Assembly (NCBI GenBank): GCA_001897435.1
Contig: MKSV01000009.1
Coordinates: 62,001-126,000, forward strand
Length of the DNA: 64,000 nt
Origin: Acidobacteriales bacterium 59-55
GTDB taxonomy: Bacteria; Acidobacteriota; Terriglobia; Terriglobales; Acidobacteriaceae
Direction: 5' to 3'
A program made the translations under genes and the position numbers. Below the pieces are notes generated by a model. The model had not been told where the DNA came from and ran no database searches. It saw nothing but the letters and a program-made list of their open reading frames with translations. Of the stretch, positions 50,227 through 59,175 are shown piece by piece (within the stretch, counting starts at the first letter, position 1; each line of letters begins with the position of its first letter).

Positions 50227-51075
50227 ATGTCCTTGGGCATTCTTACCAACGTCGCAGCAACATACGCGGAGAACAATCTGAATCAGACTCAGGGCAGTCT
50301 TCAGAAGGTTCTTCAACAGCTCTCTTCCGGTTCGCGCATCAACAGCGGCGCGGACGACGCAGCCGGTCTGGCGGTAGCGGACGGCCTGGCGGCCAACGAA
50401 GCGGCGCTTACGCAGTCGGCGCAGAACGCGCAGAACGGCGTGGGCCTGTTGCAGACCGCCGACGGCGCGCTCTCGCAGGTGACCAATCTGCTCAACCGCG
50501 CGGTCACGCTGGCCACCGAGGCGGCCAACGGAACCTTGACGGCCGGGCAGGTCAGCTCGGCCGATGCGGAGTATCAGAACATTCTGACCGAGATCGGCAA
50601 CATCGGCAGCACGACGAACTTTAACAGCTCTGCCGTCTTCTCCGCCACTGCAACCAACTTCGTCGTCAGCGACGGCACCACCGCCGGTACCACGACCTTT
50701 GCCGATACGATCGGTGTGCTCACAACCGCAAGCATCGGCACGGCAACCGGCGGCGGCGCCGGCGAGGATCTCTCCGCGTCGACCCTGACAGCTGCGGGAG
50801 CGGCTGCCGAACTGGCGAAGATCACCACCGCCATCGCCGATGTTGCCAACCAACGCGGCACGATCGGCGCCAACATCAACCAGTTGAATGCAGCGGCCAG
50901 CGTGGCCAGTTCGGAGCAGGTGAACCTGTCTGCCGCCGAGAGCAGCATTCGCTCGACCAACTACGGACAGGCGACCAGCGATCTGGCCAAGTTCCAGGTG
51001 CTGAGCCAGACCGGCATCAGTGCTCTGGCGCAGGCCAACAGCGTGCAGCAGGAGATCCTGAAGCTGCTGCAATAG
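50227..51075 (+). CDS. fliC: Flagellin
   Basis: 282 residues from ATG 50227 (AGGAG 9 bases upstream). Only the D0/D1 core is kept: N-terminal LQKVLQQLSSGSRINSGADDAAGLAVADGLAANEAALTQSAQNAQNGVGLLQTADGALSQVTNLLNRAVTLATEAANGTL, and C-terminal AAASVASSEQVNLSAAESSIRSTNYGQATSDLAKFQVLSQTGISALAQANSVQQEILKLL. The variable central region is short, so the filament surface is small. It lies behind a FliA-type promoter and before a terminator, so it is probably monocistronic. Confidence 0.96.
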   Translation: MSLGILTNVAATYAENNLNQTQGSLQKVLQQLSSGSRINSGADDAAGLAVADGLAANEAALTQSAQNAQNGVGLLQTADGALSQVTNLLNRAVTLATEAANGTLTAGQVSSADAEYQNILTEIGNIGSTTNFNSSAVFSATATNFVVSDGTTAGTTTFADTIGVLTTASIGTATGGGAGEDLSASTLTAAGAAAELAKITTAIADVANQRGTIGANINQLNAAASVASSEQVNLSAAESSIRSTNYGQATSDLAKFQVLSQTGISALAQANSVQQEILKLLQ

Positions 51076-51082
51076 TTGCAGG

Positions 51083-51130
51083 AATGGTGGCTGCTGGAGA
51101 GAGGAATCTCCGGCGGCCGCCATTATTTTC
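51083..51130 (+). terminator. Terminator after flagellin
   Basis: An 18-bp stem (51083-51100 with 51107-51124) containing three G-U pairs in RNA, loop GAGGAA, followed by ATTTTC. It separates fliC from fliD. Confidence 0.85.
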
Positions 51131-51137
51131 GAGCGAG

Positions 51138-51163
51138 CTTAGTTTCTTCTAATTGGCCGATGC
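51138..51163 (+). promoter_or_regulatory. Possible weak FliA promoter for fliD-fliS
   Basis: CTTAGTTT, 10 bases, then GCCGATGC. The -10 is close to consensus but the -35 is poor and the spacing one short. It would explain expression of fliD behind the fliC terminator. Confidence 0.3.
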
Positions 51164-51218
51164 CTTGAATTGGCACGGCGCTTGCTCCTTGCCTATCGGA
51201 GCGGAATGGGAACGCAAG

Positions 51219-52586
51219 ATGGCGACAGTCGGCATCAATTTTGGATCGGCAACCAGCGGGCAGGGCTTCGACGTGGCGTCGACCGTTACGCAGATCATGG
51301 CCACCGAACAGGCGATTGAGACGCCGTGGAAGAACCAGTTGACCGCGTTGCAGGCGCAGGACGCGGTCTTTACCTCGTTGGGAACGGATCTTTCGACGCT
51401 GACGACGACGTTGCAGTCGCTGACCGACTTCAGCGGGGTCTTGTCGGAGAAGCAGGGGTCCAGTTCCGATACGAATCTGCTAAGTCTTACGTCTGCCAAT
51501 TCGGTGGCGGTGGCGGGCAGCCACACCGTGGTTATCAATTCGCTGGCGCAGACATCGTCGCAGTATTCGGCGACGCTGGCTAATGCCGGCGATACGCTCT
51601 CGGGAACGCTGACTATTCAGGTAGGCTCGGGCGCGAGCAATACGGTTACGGTCGACAGCAGCAGTAATACGCTTGCGTCGCTGGCAGCGGCGATTAACCT
51701 TGCGGACCTTGGTGTGAGCGCCAGCGTAATCTCCGACAGCTCAGGATCGCGGCTCTCGCTGGTGAGCGGCACAGGCGGCGCGGGCGGAGAGCTTACCGTA
51801 ACGAGCGGACTCTCCGACGTGACGACCGGCGGCAGCATCGCATTCCAGACCGGGCAGACGGGCAAGGATGCCAGCCTGACGGTCGATGGAGTGAGCCTCA
51901 GCAGCGCTTCGAATACGGTGAGTGGAGCGATTCCGGGCGTTACTTTTCAGATGTTGTCCTCCTCTCCGGGGACTCAGGTGCAGGTGCAGATTACGAACGA
52001 CAACACCGATATCGAGACCGCTGTGGGAAAGCTGGTGGCCGCTTACAACGCGGTCGTCAAAGACCTGAATACGCAGGAGGGGAAAGATTCGAGCGGCAAC
52101 GCCGAGCCGCTCTTCGGAAGCTCGACGCTGGCGCTGTTGCAGGGGCAACTCTCCGGTGCGTTATTTTCCGGGGCCGCGAGCGGCTCCATCAGCAGCATCA
52201 CGCAGCTTGGCCTCAGCGTGAACAACGATGGCACGCTGGCGTTAAACGTGGACACGCTGGGCAATGCGCTGAACTCGAACTTCGCCGACGTCACCGGCTT
52301 CCTGCAGAACTCGGGCAGCTTTGGCCAGAAGTTTGCCGCTGCGTTGAACAATCTCGGGACCCAGGCGCCGAACGGAGCGATCTATCTGGCGCAGCAGCAG
52401 AACAGCGCGCAGGAGGCAGCGCTGAACAAGAGCATTAGTGATGAGGATGCGCGGCTGGCCGATCAGAAGACGGCGCTGACCAACGAACTGAATGCGGCAA
52501 ACCAGATTCTGCAGTCGATTCCGAGTCAGCTCAATCAGATTGACGAAATTTATAGCGCGGTCACGGGCTATAACACAGGCAGATAA
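51219..52586 (+). CDS. fliD: Flagellar hook-associated protein 2 (FliD, filament cap)
   Basis: 455 residues from ATG 51219; the longer upstream frame lacks FliD character. N-terminal FliD domain: INFGSATSGQGFDVASTVTQIMATEQAIETPWKNQLTALQAQDAVFTSLGTDLSTL; C-terminal coiled-coil domain LYLAQQQNSAQEAALNKSISDEDARLADQKTALTNELNAANQILQSIPSQLNQI. FliD forms the cap that folds flagellin at the filament tip. The central part is Ser/Thr/Gly-rich and beta-structured, as in other FliD proteins. fliS follows 33 bases later. Confidence 0.94.
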   Translation: MATVGINFGSATSGQGFDVASTVTQIMATEQAIETPWKNQLTALQAQDAVFTSLGTDLSTLTTTLQSLTDFSGVLSEKQGSSSDTNLLSLTSANSVAVAGSHTVVINSLAQTSSQYSATLANAGDTLSGTLTIQVGSGASNTVTVDSSSNTLASLAAAINLADLGVSASVISDSSGSRLSLVSGTGGAGGELTVTSGLSDVTTGGSIAFQTGQTGKDASLTVDGVSLSSASNTVSGAIPGVTFQMLSSSPGTQVQVQITNDNTDIETAVGKLVAAYNAVVKDLNTQEGKDSSGNAEPLFGSSTLALLQGQLSGALFSGAASGSISSITQLGLSVNNDGTLALNVDTLGNALNSNFADVTGFLQNSGSFGQKFAAALNNLGTQAPNGAIYLAQQQNSAQEAALNKSISDEDARLADQKTALTNELNAANQILQSIPSQLNQIDEIYSAVTGYNTGR

Positions 52587-52619
52587 GGCAGCCAGACGAG
52601 CGGCCAGACAGGTGATCAG

Positions 52620-53093
52620 ATGCGCGACGAGAGTTATCAGCAGCAGGCTTTAGCGGGAGCGACCGGCGTTGAACTGGTGGTCGCGCTCTACGATGCGGCG
52701 ATTCGCTTTCTCTACCGGGCGATGCAGTGCGTGGAAGAGCACGACGTTCGCGGCCGGCGCATTGCTGTGAAGAAGGTCGTCGATATCCTGATGTATCTGC
52801 AGGCGCGACTGCGTCCCGACGTGGGCGGGAGCGTTGCGGCATCGCTTTCCGATTTTTATGCGGCGATGTTCACCATGACGCTTGAGGCCTCGCAGCTCGA
52901 ATCGCGGGAGCTGTTCGAAGAGGTGATTGCGTGCGTTCGCAATGTTCGCGATGCGTGGGTGATTGTCGCTCGCGATCCGGAGGCAGGCAGGGTGTTGCCG
53001 CGGGAGTTGCGGACGCGGGAAGAGAGATTTGCGCCTGTCGCTGCGGCGCGAACCAATGATGGTGAAGCGATCGGTTCGCGGTGGCTGGCTTAG
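52620..53093 (+). CDS. fliS: Flagellin export chaperone FliS
   Basis: 157 residues. The family start is YQQQALAGATGVELVVALYDAAIRFLYRAMQCVEEHDVRGRRIAVKKVVDILMYLQARL, a four-helix bundle that binds the flagellin C-terminus and prevents early polymerisation. The last 45 residues (REERFAPVAAARTNDGEAIG) are a flexible extension not usual in FliS. It is the final gene of the fliC-fliD-fliS block. Tandem family B repeats lie downstream. Confidence 0.92.
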   Translation: MRDESYQQQALAGATGVELVVALYDAAIRFLYRAMQCVEEHDVRGRRIAVKKVVDILMYLQARLRPDVGGSVAASLSDFYAAMFTMTLEASQLESRELFEEVIACVRNVRDAWVIVARDPEAGRVLPRELRTREERFAPVAAARTNDGEAIGSRWLA

Positions 53094-53169
53094 AGGGTGC
53101 CTGATTTAGTTCTCGAAGATTACCTCAGGGGCTAGAGTGGTTCTCCTCCAGATGTACGGGGATGTGAGC

Positions 53170-53249
53170 AAAACGCAGATTCCCTTCGGGAATGACAAAC
53201 CAAAAGGGCTAAACCCTGAGCAGATTCTCTTCGGGAATGACAAACAAAA
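53170..53249 (+). repeat. Two tandem family B repeats
   Basis: AACGCAGATTCCCTTCGGGAATGACAAAC at about 53171-53199 and GAGCAGATTCTCTTCGGGAATGACAAAC at about 53218-53245. Each has an ATTC...GAAT palindrome with TTCG loop. They lie between convergent fliS and the ABC exporter. Confidence 0.85.
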
Positions 53250-53279
53250 GAAGCTACACCTAAGAGGAAAGATCTCTAG

Positions 53280-55022
53280 CTAGGTCGTGACGGACAGCTC
53301 TTCTTCGAGGCGCTGCTTTTCGCAGAGGCTGGTGTAGTAGCCGTTGCGGGTGAGCAGATCGTCATGCGTCCCGAGCTCCGCGATGCGGCCGTTGACGAGG
53401 ACGGCGATCTGGTCGGCGTTGCGTGCCGTGGAGATGCGGTGCGAGATGAAGACGGTGGTACGGCTCTCCATGCCTCGCCGCAGGCCGCTGAGGATGCGCT
53501 CTTCGGTGTAGGTGTCGACGCTGGCCAGGGCGTCATCGAGAATCAGAATGCGAGGATCGCGGATGACGGCGCGGGCGATGGACGTACGTTGTTTCTGGCC
53601 GCCGGAGAGGGTGACTCCGCGCTCGCCGACCATAGTGTCGAAGCCCTTGGGAAACTCAAGAATCTCGGTGCCGATGTGGGCGATGCCGGCGGCGTCTTCG
53701 ATCTCTTCCATGGTTGCGTCGGGCCTGCCGAACGCGATGTTTTTGCGAATGGTCTCGGAGAAGAGAAAGGTCTCCTGCGGAACGAAGCCGATGCTCTTGC
53801 GAAGCCGGGCGAGGGTAAAGTGGCGAACTGGTTGGCGGTCGATGAGAACGGAGCCGGGCGATGCGTCGTGCAGGCGGGGAATGAGGTTAACCAGCGTGGA
53901 CTTGCCGGAACCGGTGGGGCCGACGATGGCGAGGCTGGTGCCGGCGGGGATGCGGAGATTGATGTCGTGCAGGACAGGCGGCGCGCCGGGGTAGGCGAAG
54001 GTGAGGTTGCGGAACTCGATATCGCCGGTGATGGGCGCGTCCGTAGCCGCGGGATCGTCGGCGATGGAAGGTTCTTGCCTGAGCAGTTCTTCGATGCGGA
54101 CGATCGAAGCCGTGCCGCGCTGGAAGAGGTTGACAACCCAGCCGACGGCGATCATGGGCCAGGTGAGCTGCACCATGTAGACGATGAATGCGGTGAACTG
54201 GCCGACCGAGATGCGGTGCTCGACGACCTCGTGGCCGCCGACCAGAAGTGTGATCATCAGCGACAGGCCGAGAACGAATTCGAGCGTCGGCCAGAGCATG
54301 GCCATGAGGCGGACGAGATAGAGGCTGCGGCGGATGTACTCGTGGTTGGCGGTCTCGAAGGAGGCGATCTCGGCCTCTTCCTGAACGAAGGCGCGGATGA
54401 GACGGGCTCCGGAGAAGTTCTCCTGCGCTTTCGCGGAGATGTCGGAGAACATGGCCTGGATGCGCTCGAAGCGGCGATGGATACGCGCGCCGAAGTACTG
54501 GACCAGGACGGAGGCGATGGGAAGCGGGACAAAGGCGCAGAGCGTGAGCTTGGGGCTGATGCGGATCATGAACGGCAGCGCGGCGGCGGTGAAGACGATG
54601 GTGTTGGCGCTGTACATGATGGCTGGGCCGAGTAGCTGACGGACGGCGGCGAGGTCGTTGGTGGTACGGGCCATGATGTCGCCGGTGCGATGGGTGTGGA
54701 AGTAGCTGGCGGACTGGCGCTCGAGGTTGGCGAAGAGATCGTTGCGGAGGTCGTACTCGATGTCGCGGGAGGCGCCGATGATGACCTCGCGCGTGATGTA
54801 CAGGAAGACGGCGGCAAAGAACGCGATCACGAGCAGGCGGACTGCGTGGTGGACGACTTTGGCTTCGGTGAGGCCGTGCTGCATGTCGTCGATGGCGCTG
54901 CCGATGACGAGCGGGATAAGAATTTTGATGACGTTATAGAGGACGACCGCTACGCCGCCCCAGGCGAGGCTCTTCCAGTATCGCCGGAGGTATGGAAATA
55001 GCGGTCTAAGTCGATCGAGCAT
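53280..55022 (-). CDS. ABC exporter, MsbA/multidrug type (fused permease-ATPase)
   Basis: 580 residues. Six membrane helices (first PYLRRYWKSLAWGGVAVVLYNV) with the type I exporter intracellular helix DLFANLERQSASYFHTHRTGDIMARTTNDLAAVRQLLGPAI. The ATPase domain has Walker [14 protein letters not shown], signature LSGGQKQRTSIARAV, Walker B ILILDDALASVD and switch His in VFISHRI. It forms a homodimer or half transporter for lipids, lipid A or drugs. The substrate cannot be assigned. Confidence 0.94.
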   Translation of the reverse strand: MLDRLRPLFPYLRRYWKSLAWGGVAVVLYNVIKILIPLVIGSAIDDMQHGLTEAKVVHHAVRLLVIAFFAAVFLYITREVIIGASRDIEYDLRNDLFANLERQSASYFHTHRTGDIMARTTNDLAAVRQLLGPAIMYSANTIVFTAAALPFMIRISPKLTLCAFVPLPIASVLVQYFGARIHRRFERIQAMFSDISAKAQENFSGARLIRAFVQEEAEIASFETANHEYIRRSLYLVRLMAMLWPTLEFVLGLSLMITLLVGGHEVVEHRISVGQFTAFIVYMVQLTWPMIAVGWVVNLFQRGTASIVRIEELLRQEPSIADDPAATDAPITGDIEFRNLTFAYPGAPPVLHDINLRIPAGTSLAIVGPTGSGKSTLVNLIPRLHDASPGSVLIDRQPVRHFTLARLRKSIGFVPQETFLFSETIRKNIAFGRPDATMEEIEDAAGIAHIGTEILEFPKGFDTMVGERGVTLSGGQKQRTSIARAVIRDPRILILDDALASVDTYTEERILSGLRRGMESRTTVFISHRISTARNADQIAVLVNGRIAELGTHDDLLTRNGYYTSLCEKQRLEEELSVTT

Positions 55023-55059
55023 GATGAGTTATTCTAAGCTGCCTCGAATTTAGACGCGA

Positions 55060-55713
55060 TCAGATGCCCTCCGGATGCGCAGGAGTTTCCGGCTGGGTGC
55101 TGGGCGCATCGGCCGGTTTGGTCTCTTCGGCGGGTGACCCTGCAGGAGCGGCCTCGGTGTCAGGCTGGGCGGCGGGAGCAGGCGGCGCGGGAGGCTCGGG
55201 CGGAGTGTCGGACATGCTTACGAGCTCGATGTCGAAGATGAGATCGGCTTTAGCGGGAATGACCGGCGGACGACCTGTCTCGCCGTAGGCAAGCTGGTAG
55301 GGGATGAAGAGGCGGCGCTTGCCTCCGACGTGCATGCCCTCGAATCCGGTGTCCCAGCCGATGATGACGCGGCGGGCTCCGTAGGGGAAGGTGATGGGCT
55401 CGCCGCCGGGATGGTCGTAGGAGGAGTCGAACTTGGTGCCGTCGGTGGTCCAGCCGGTGTAGCGGACGGTGTACCACTTCTGCGGTTCGGCGAGCGGGCC
55501 GGTGCCGACGACGGTGTCGATGTACCTGAGCGTGTAGAGAGTTTTGGGGACTCCGGGAACGGCGGGGATGTTGGGGATTGGGGCTGTGGCGGGAGCGACG
55601 GTCTTGGCGGGAGCGGTGGCCCGGTGGTGCGTAACCGGGGCTTTGCGGGTGGGGGTCTGGGCGGTCGCGGCCACGGTAGCCGCGAGGATGAGTGCAGGGA
55701 GCATCAGCTTCAT
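55060..55713 (-). CDS. FKBP-type peptidyl-prolyl isomerase (exported)
   Basis: 217 residues. A signal peptide (LMLPALILAATVAATAQ) and a Thr/Ala/Pro-rich linker come before an FKBP fold: YTVRYTGWTTDGTKFDSSYDHPGGEPITFPYGARRVIIGWDTGFEGMHVGGKRRLFIPYQLAYGETGRPPVIPAKADLIFDIELVS, with the usual VIxGWxxGxxGM and YG.. motifs. A 40-residue Pro/Glu/Ala tail follows. It acts in the periplasm in protein folding. It lies between the frataxin-like gene and the ABC exporter on the same strand. Confidence 0.94.
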   Translation of the reverse strand: MKLMLPALILAATVAATAQTPTRKAPVTHHRATAPAKTVAPATAPIPNIPAVPGVPKTLYTLRYIDTVVGTGPLAEPQKWYTVRYTGWTTDGTKFDSSYDHPGGEPITFPYGARRVIIGWDTGFEGMHVGGKRRLFIPYQLAYGETGRPPVIPAKADLIFDIELVSMSDTPPEPPAPPAPAAQPDTEAAPAGSPAEETKPADAPSTQPETPAHPEGI

Positions 55714-55733
55714 TGGATATCTCGGGATTTCGG

Positions 55734-56072
55734 TCAGGCGAGGGTGATGGTGGGGTCGTTGAGGTGTTCGCGCAGCAGGCGCTCGGTGAGGGTCTTCAGG
55801 TCTTCTCCAGTTTTGGGGAGGACGAAGGCGTTCGCGGATTCGGACCAGTCGAGCTTGAAGCTAGTGGACACAGCGGAGATCCAGAGTTGGCGGACGGGGG
55901 TGTTTGGCGTAAGGACGAACTTGCTGGTGCCGTCTTCGAAGACGATGTTGAGGACGCCGTTATTCTCTTCGGCTTCAAAGGCCTCGGAGTCCTCTTCGGC
56001 GGCGATGAGGGACTGCTTGAGGGCTTCGAGGGCGCGGTCAGACTCGCGGCGAAATGTGGCTTCGTCGAGCAT
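55734..56072 (-). CDS. cyaY: Frataxin-like iron donor protein (CyaY)
   Basis: 112 residues. The frataxin fold is recognised from LDEATFRRESDRALEALKQSLIAAEEDSEAFEAEENNGVLNIVFEDGTSKFVLTPNTPVRQLWISAVSTSFKLDW, with an acidic first helix for iron binding and the conserved PxRQLWIS strand. CyaY regulates iron-sulfur cluster assembly by IscS. No isc genes are present. The FKBP gene follows 20 bases downstream. Confidence 0.85.
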   Translation of the reverse strand: MLDEATFRRESDRALEALKQSLIAAEEDSEAFEAEENNGVLNIVFEDGTSKFVLTPNTPVRQLWISAVSTSFKLDWSESANAFVLPKTGEDLKTLTERLLREHLNDPTITLA

Positions 56073-56101
56073 GGGTTTAGTTTAGAGCCTGTCGGTTTTT
56101 C

Positions 56102-56250
56102 AAGTACCCCTCCCTCGGTACTTTTATGCAAAGTCTTGATATTACATTGGTTAGCTAGAGGATGGCTCTGTAAAGTATTCATTCTTGGCGGGTTAATTGC
56201 AAAGTATTGTTTATAAACGAGTTAGCCCGGCCTTTGGCCGGGCTTCTTTT
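56102..56250 (+). other. Structured intergenic element with degenerate triple repeat
   Basis: Contains a hairpin AAGTACC...GGTACTT (56102-56123) with TTTT, three 27-nt degenerate direct repeats starting AAAGT(A/C)TT at 56130, 56172 and 56201, each with a GTTA near its end, and a terminator AGCCCGGCC/GGCCGGGCT plus TCTTTT (56224-56250). The terminator reads on the plus strand, where no gene precedes it, so a small RNA or a repeated element is possible. Confidence 0.5.
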
Positions 56251-56757
56251 GATTTGGCTTCTATTCTTATTTTACCAAGCGGAGGGTAACTGGAATGCCG
56301 GCTCTATTGGCTTTGTTTTGTTTGGGTTGTGCAGGTTGGGGGCTTGACAGATGGTTTTGCCGGGATTTTTGGATGTCTGGAAAGAGAACAGGCAAAGACA
56401 ACGGCAACAGATTAGTCGTTTCGCCCTGCGGGCTGCACTCCGGCCTTCGGCAGAGAGGAGGCCGCTTTGCGGCGGCGAATTTAGACGCGAGGCTGAAGCC
56501 TCGCTGTACCTAGCTGCAAGGGCAAAGGCAAAGGCAACGGCAACGGCAAAAGCAACGGCAAAAGCAACGGCAAAAGCAGATCCTCCCGCTTTGCGGGAGG
56601 ATGACAACGTGGGAAAGCGGAGGATGACAACGTGGGTAAAGCGGAAGAGTGACAAGGCAGCGGGAACGGAAGGGGCAAGGGAGAGATGGGGGCGGAATTG
56701 GTGGGATGGTGGGACGGATTTTTCCAGATGGTTTACGGCTAGGATGGGAAGATATCC
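56251..56757 (+). other. Gene-free region with repeats before tex
   Basis: About 500 bases without a convincing gene. It holds REP-like palindromes (CGCCCTGCGGGCTG, GAGGCTGAAGCCTCGCTGTACCTAG similar to family C at 34650), a microsatellite at 56521-56577 built from GGCAAA/GGCAAC, with the 12-mer AACGGCAAAAGC three times in a row (56542-56577), and a family B repeat (56572-56609) with degenerate GGATGACAACG repeats to 56660. The long open frame across it reads as low-complexity Ala-Lys-Thr and is a product of the repeats. Confidence 0.7.
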
Positions 56758-59013
56758 ATGGCTGATCTTAAAGTTCTCTCCCCTGAAATTCTTCTTCATA
56801 TTGCTACTTCGTTAAATGTCCCCATGCGTGGGCTGGTTGCCGTCATTGAATTGCTCAATGAGGGCGGGACCGTGCCTTTTATTGCGCGATACCGCAAGGA
56901 GGCTACGGGAAATCTCGACGAGGTGCAGATTCGCGACATCGAGGAGAAGCTGGCTTACTTTCGCGACCTGGTGGCGCGGCGGGAGACGATTCTGGCCTCC
57001 ATCCTGGAGCAGGGCAAGCTGACCGGTGAGTTAAAGGCGCGCATTGAGGCGACGCTCGACAAGAGTGAACTGGAAGACCTGTATATGCCTTACCGGCCCA
57101 AGCGACGGACCAAGGCGACGATCGCTCGCGAGAAGGGGCTGGAGCCGCTGGCGATCTATCTGATGGCGCAGGAGGCGGGCGAGCAGCCGCTGGCGGTGCT
57201 GGCTGCCGGTTTTGTGAATGCGGAGAAGGAAGTGAACAGCGTGGAGGAGGCGCTCGAAGGAGCGCGGCACATTGTGGCCGAGATGCTGAGCGAGGACGCC
57301 GACCTGCGCAAGGCGCTGCGGCAGTTGATGTTCGACGAAGGCGTGATCGTGAGTCGCAAGGCGATGGACGCGGTCGATGAGCAGGAAAAGTTCAAGATGT
57401 ACTACGAGTACAGGGAGCCGGTGAAGACGATTCCATCGCATCGGATGCTGGCGGTGCGGCGGGGCGAGAGCGAGTCGGTGCTTTACTTCCTGATTGAGCT
57501 GGAGCCGCCGCGGGCGCTGGGGGTGATGCGGGGCCGGGTGCTGCGCCGGGAGGGCGACTGGACGGGACAGCTTGAGTTGGCGATAGAAGATGCGTGGAAG
57601 CGGCTGCTGAATCCTTCGATTCAGGGCGAGCTGCGGCTGGAGTTGAAGAAGCGGTCGGATACGGACGCGATTCAGGTGTTCCGGGAGAATCTGCATCATC
57701 TGTTGCTGGCTCCTCCGGCGGGACCGATCTCGATACTGGGCATCGATCCGGGGCTGCGGACGGGTTGCAAGGTTGCCGTGGTGGATGAGACGGGCAAGTT
57801 TCTGGCGAACGACGTGCTGTATCTGCATACGTCGAAGAACGCCGCCGACGGAGCGGCCAGGGTGCTGGAGAAGTTGCTGGTGGAGCACAACGTGCGCGCG
57901 ATTGCGATCGGCAATGGGACGGCTTCGCGGGAGACGGATGCGTTTGTGCGGGATTTTCTGCGGGAGCGGCGGCTGGACACTATCTTTTCGGTGACGGTGA
58001 GCGAGTCGGGGGCGAGCATCTATTCGGCGTCGGATATTGCGCGGCAGGAGTTTCCCGACCTCGACCTGACGGTGCGGGGGGCGATCTCGATTGCGCGGCG
58101 GCTGCAGGACCCGCTATCGGAGCTGGTGAAGGTCGATCCGAAGTCGATTGGGGTAGGACAATATCAGCATGATGTGGACCAGCGGCAGTTGCAGCAGTCG
58201 CTGGAGACGGTAATTGAGACGTGCGTGAATCGCGTGGGCGTGGATTTGAATACTTCTTCGTGGACGCTACTGCGATATGTGTCGGGGATTACGGAGCGGA
58301 CGGCGCTGAATATTGTCAGCTATAGGAATGAACATGGGCAGTTCCGGTCGCGGGCGGAGTTGAATAAGGTCACGGGGATCGGGGCGAAGACGTTTGAACA
58401 GGCGGCCGGTTTTCTGCGAATACGGAATGGCGAGAATCCGCTGGATATGACGGCGGTGCATCCGGAGTCGTATGGGGTGGTGGAGGAGATTGCGCGGTCG
58501 CTGGATGCGCCGGTGGGCGAACTGATCAGCAGGCCGGAGCTGCTGGCGAAGGTGGATGCCAAGCAGCTTTCGGCGGGGACTTACACGCTGAAGGACATTC
58601 TGGAGGAGTTGCGGAAGCCGGGGCGCGATCCGAGGGATAAATTTGTCGCGCCGAGCTTCAGTGAGACGGTGCGGGAGTTCGCCGATGTGCAGCCGGAGAT
58701 GGTGCTGGAGGGCGTGGTGACGAATGTGACCAAGTTCGGCGCGTTCGTCGATATCGGCGTGCATCAGGATGGGCTGGTACATATCAGCGAACTGTCGAAC
58801 CGATTCATCAAGGATCCGAGCGAGGCGGTGAAGGCGGGCCAGATTGTGAAGGTGAAGGTGCTGAGCGCGGATGCGAAGTCGAAGCGGATTGCGCTGTCGA
58901 TGAAGACGCTGATGGGACCGGCACAGAGGGCGCCGAGGGAAGCTGCGAAGAAGCCGGAGATTTCGATGAGCGACAAGCTGAATCTGCTGGCTACAAAGTG
59001 GAAGGTCTCGTAG
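56758..59013 (+). CDS. tex: Tex family RNA-binding transcription accessory protein
   Basis: 751 residues, the usual Tex length. N-terminal Tex domain (TVPFIARYRKEATGNLDEVQIRDIEEKLAYFRDL), a YqgF/RNase H-like domain (ISILGIDPGLRTGCKVAVVD), a helix-hairpin-helix region (YVSGITERTALNIVSYRNEHGQFRSRAELNKVTGIGAKTFEQAAGFLRI), and a C-terminal S1 domain (LEGVVTNVTKFGAFVDIGVHQDGLVHISELS). Tex binds RNA and acts in transcription and translation quality control. Its upstream region is unusually rich in repeats. The TAG/gene end is 160 bases before the next gene. Confidence 0.96.
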   Translation: MADLKVLSPEILLHIATSLNVPMRGLVAVIELLNEGGTVPFIARYRKEATGNLDEVQIRDIEEKLAYFRDLVARRETILASILEQGKLTGELKARIEATLDKSELEDLYMPYRPKRRTKATIAREKGLEPLAIYLMAQEAGEQPLAVLAAGFVNAEKEVNSVEEALEGARHIVAEMLSEDADLRKALRQLMFDEGVIVSRKAMDAVDEQEKFKMYYEYREPVKTIPSHRMLAVRRGESESVLYFLIELEPPRALGVMRGRVLRREGDWTGQLELAIEDAWKRLLNPSIQGELRLELKKRSDTDAIQVFRENLHHLLLAPPAGPISILGIDPGLRTGCKVAVVDETGKFLANDVLYLHTSKNAADGAARVLEKLLVEHNVRAIAIGNGTASRETDAFVRDFLRERRLDTIFSVTVSESGASIYSASDIARQEFPDLDLTVRGAISIARRLQDPLSELVKVDPKSIGVGQYQHDVDQRQLQQSLETVIETCVNRVGVDLNTSSWTLLRYVSGITERTALNIVSYRNEHGQFRSRAELNKVTGIGAKTFEQAAGFLRIRNGENPLDMTAVHPESYGVVEEIARSLDAPVGELISRPELLAKVDAKQLSAGTYTLKDILEELRKPGRDPRDKFVAPSFSETVREFADVQPEMVLEGVVTNVTKFGAFVDIGVHQDGLVHISELSNRFIKDPSEAVKAGQIVKVKVLSADAKSKRIALSMKTLMGPAQRAPREAAKKPEISMSDKLNLLATKWKVS

Positions 59014-59061
59014 CGGTACCCGGCTGGAGACCGGCCGGAAGCGATTTTCACGAGAGGACCA

Positions 59062-59089
59062 TTGACAGGAACGGAAAATGGGATATCCT
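59062..59089 (+). promoter_or_regulatory. Sigma-70-type promoter
   Basis: TTGACA (59062-59067), a 16-base spacer, TATCCT (59084-59089). Start would be near 59096. The leader of about 80 bases to ATG 59176 includes a TTGCACC/GGTGCAA inverted repeat overlapping the -10 end (59089-59109), a possible operator. Confidence 0.6.
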
Positions 59090-59175
59090 TTGCACCATAA
59101 GTGGTGCAAGGCTGAGGTAGCCGCGCAACCGGTTGGGCCACGAATGTAAATCGATGGCGCAGTAAAGGGGCTAGC

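Noticed and set aside
53170..53249. Possible CRISPR array
   Set aside because: Only two copies of a palindromic element that also occurs singly elsewhere; no cas genes or regular spacers.
56351..56815. 154-residue ORF with an Ala-Lys-Thr run
   Set aside because: It is created by the GGCAAA/GGCAAC microsatellite and palindromic repeats and runs into tex in another frame; no SD or homology.
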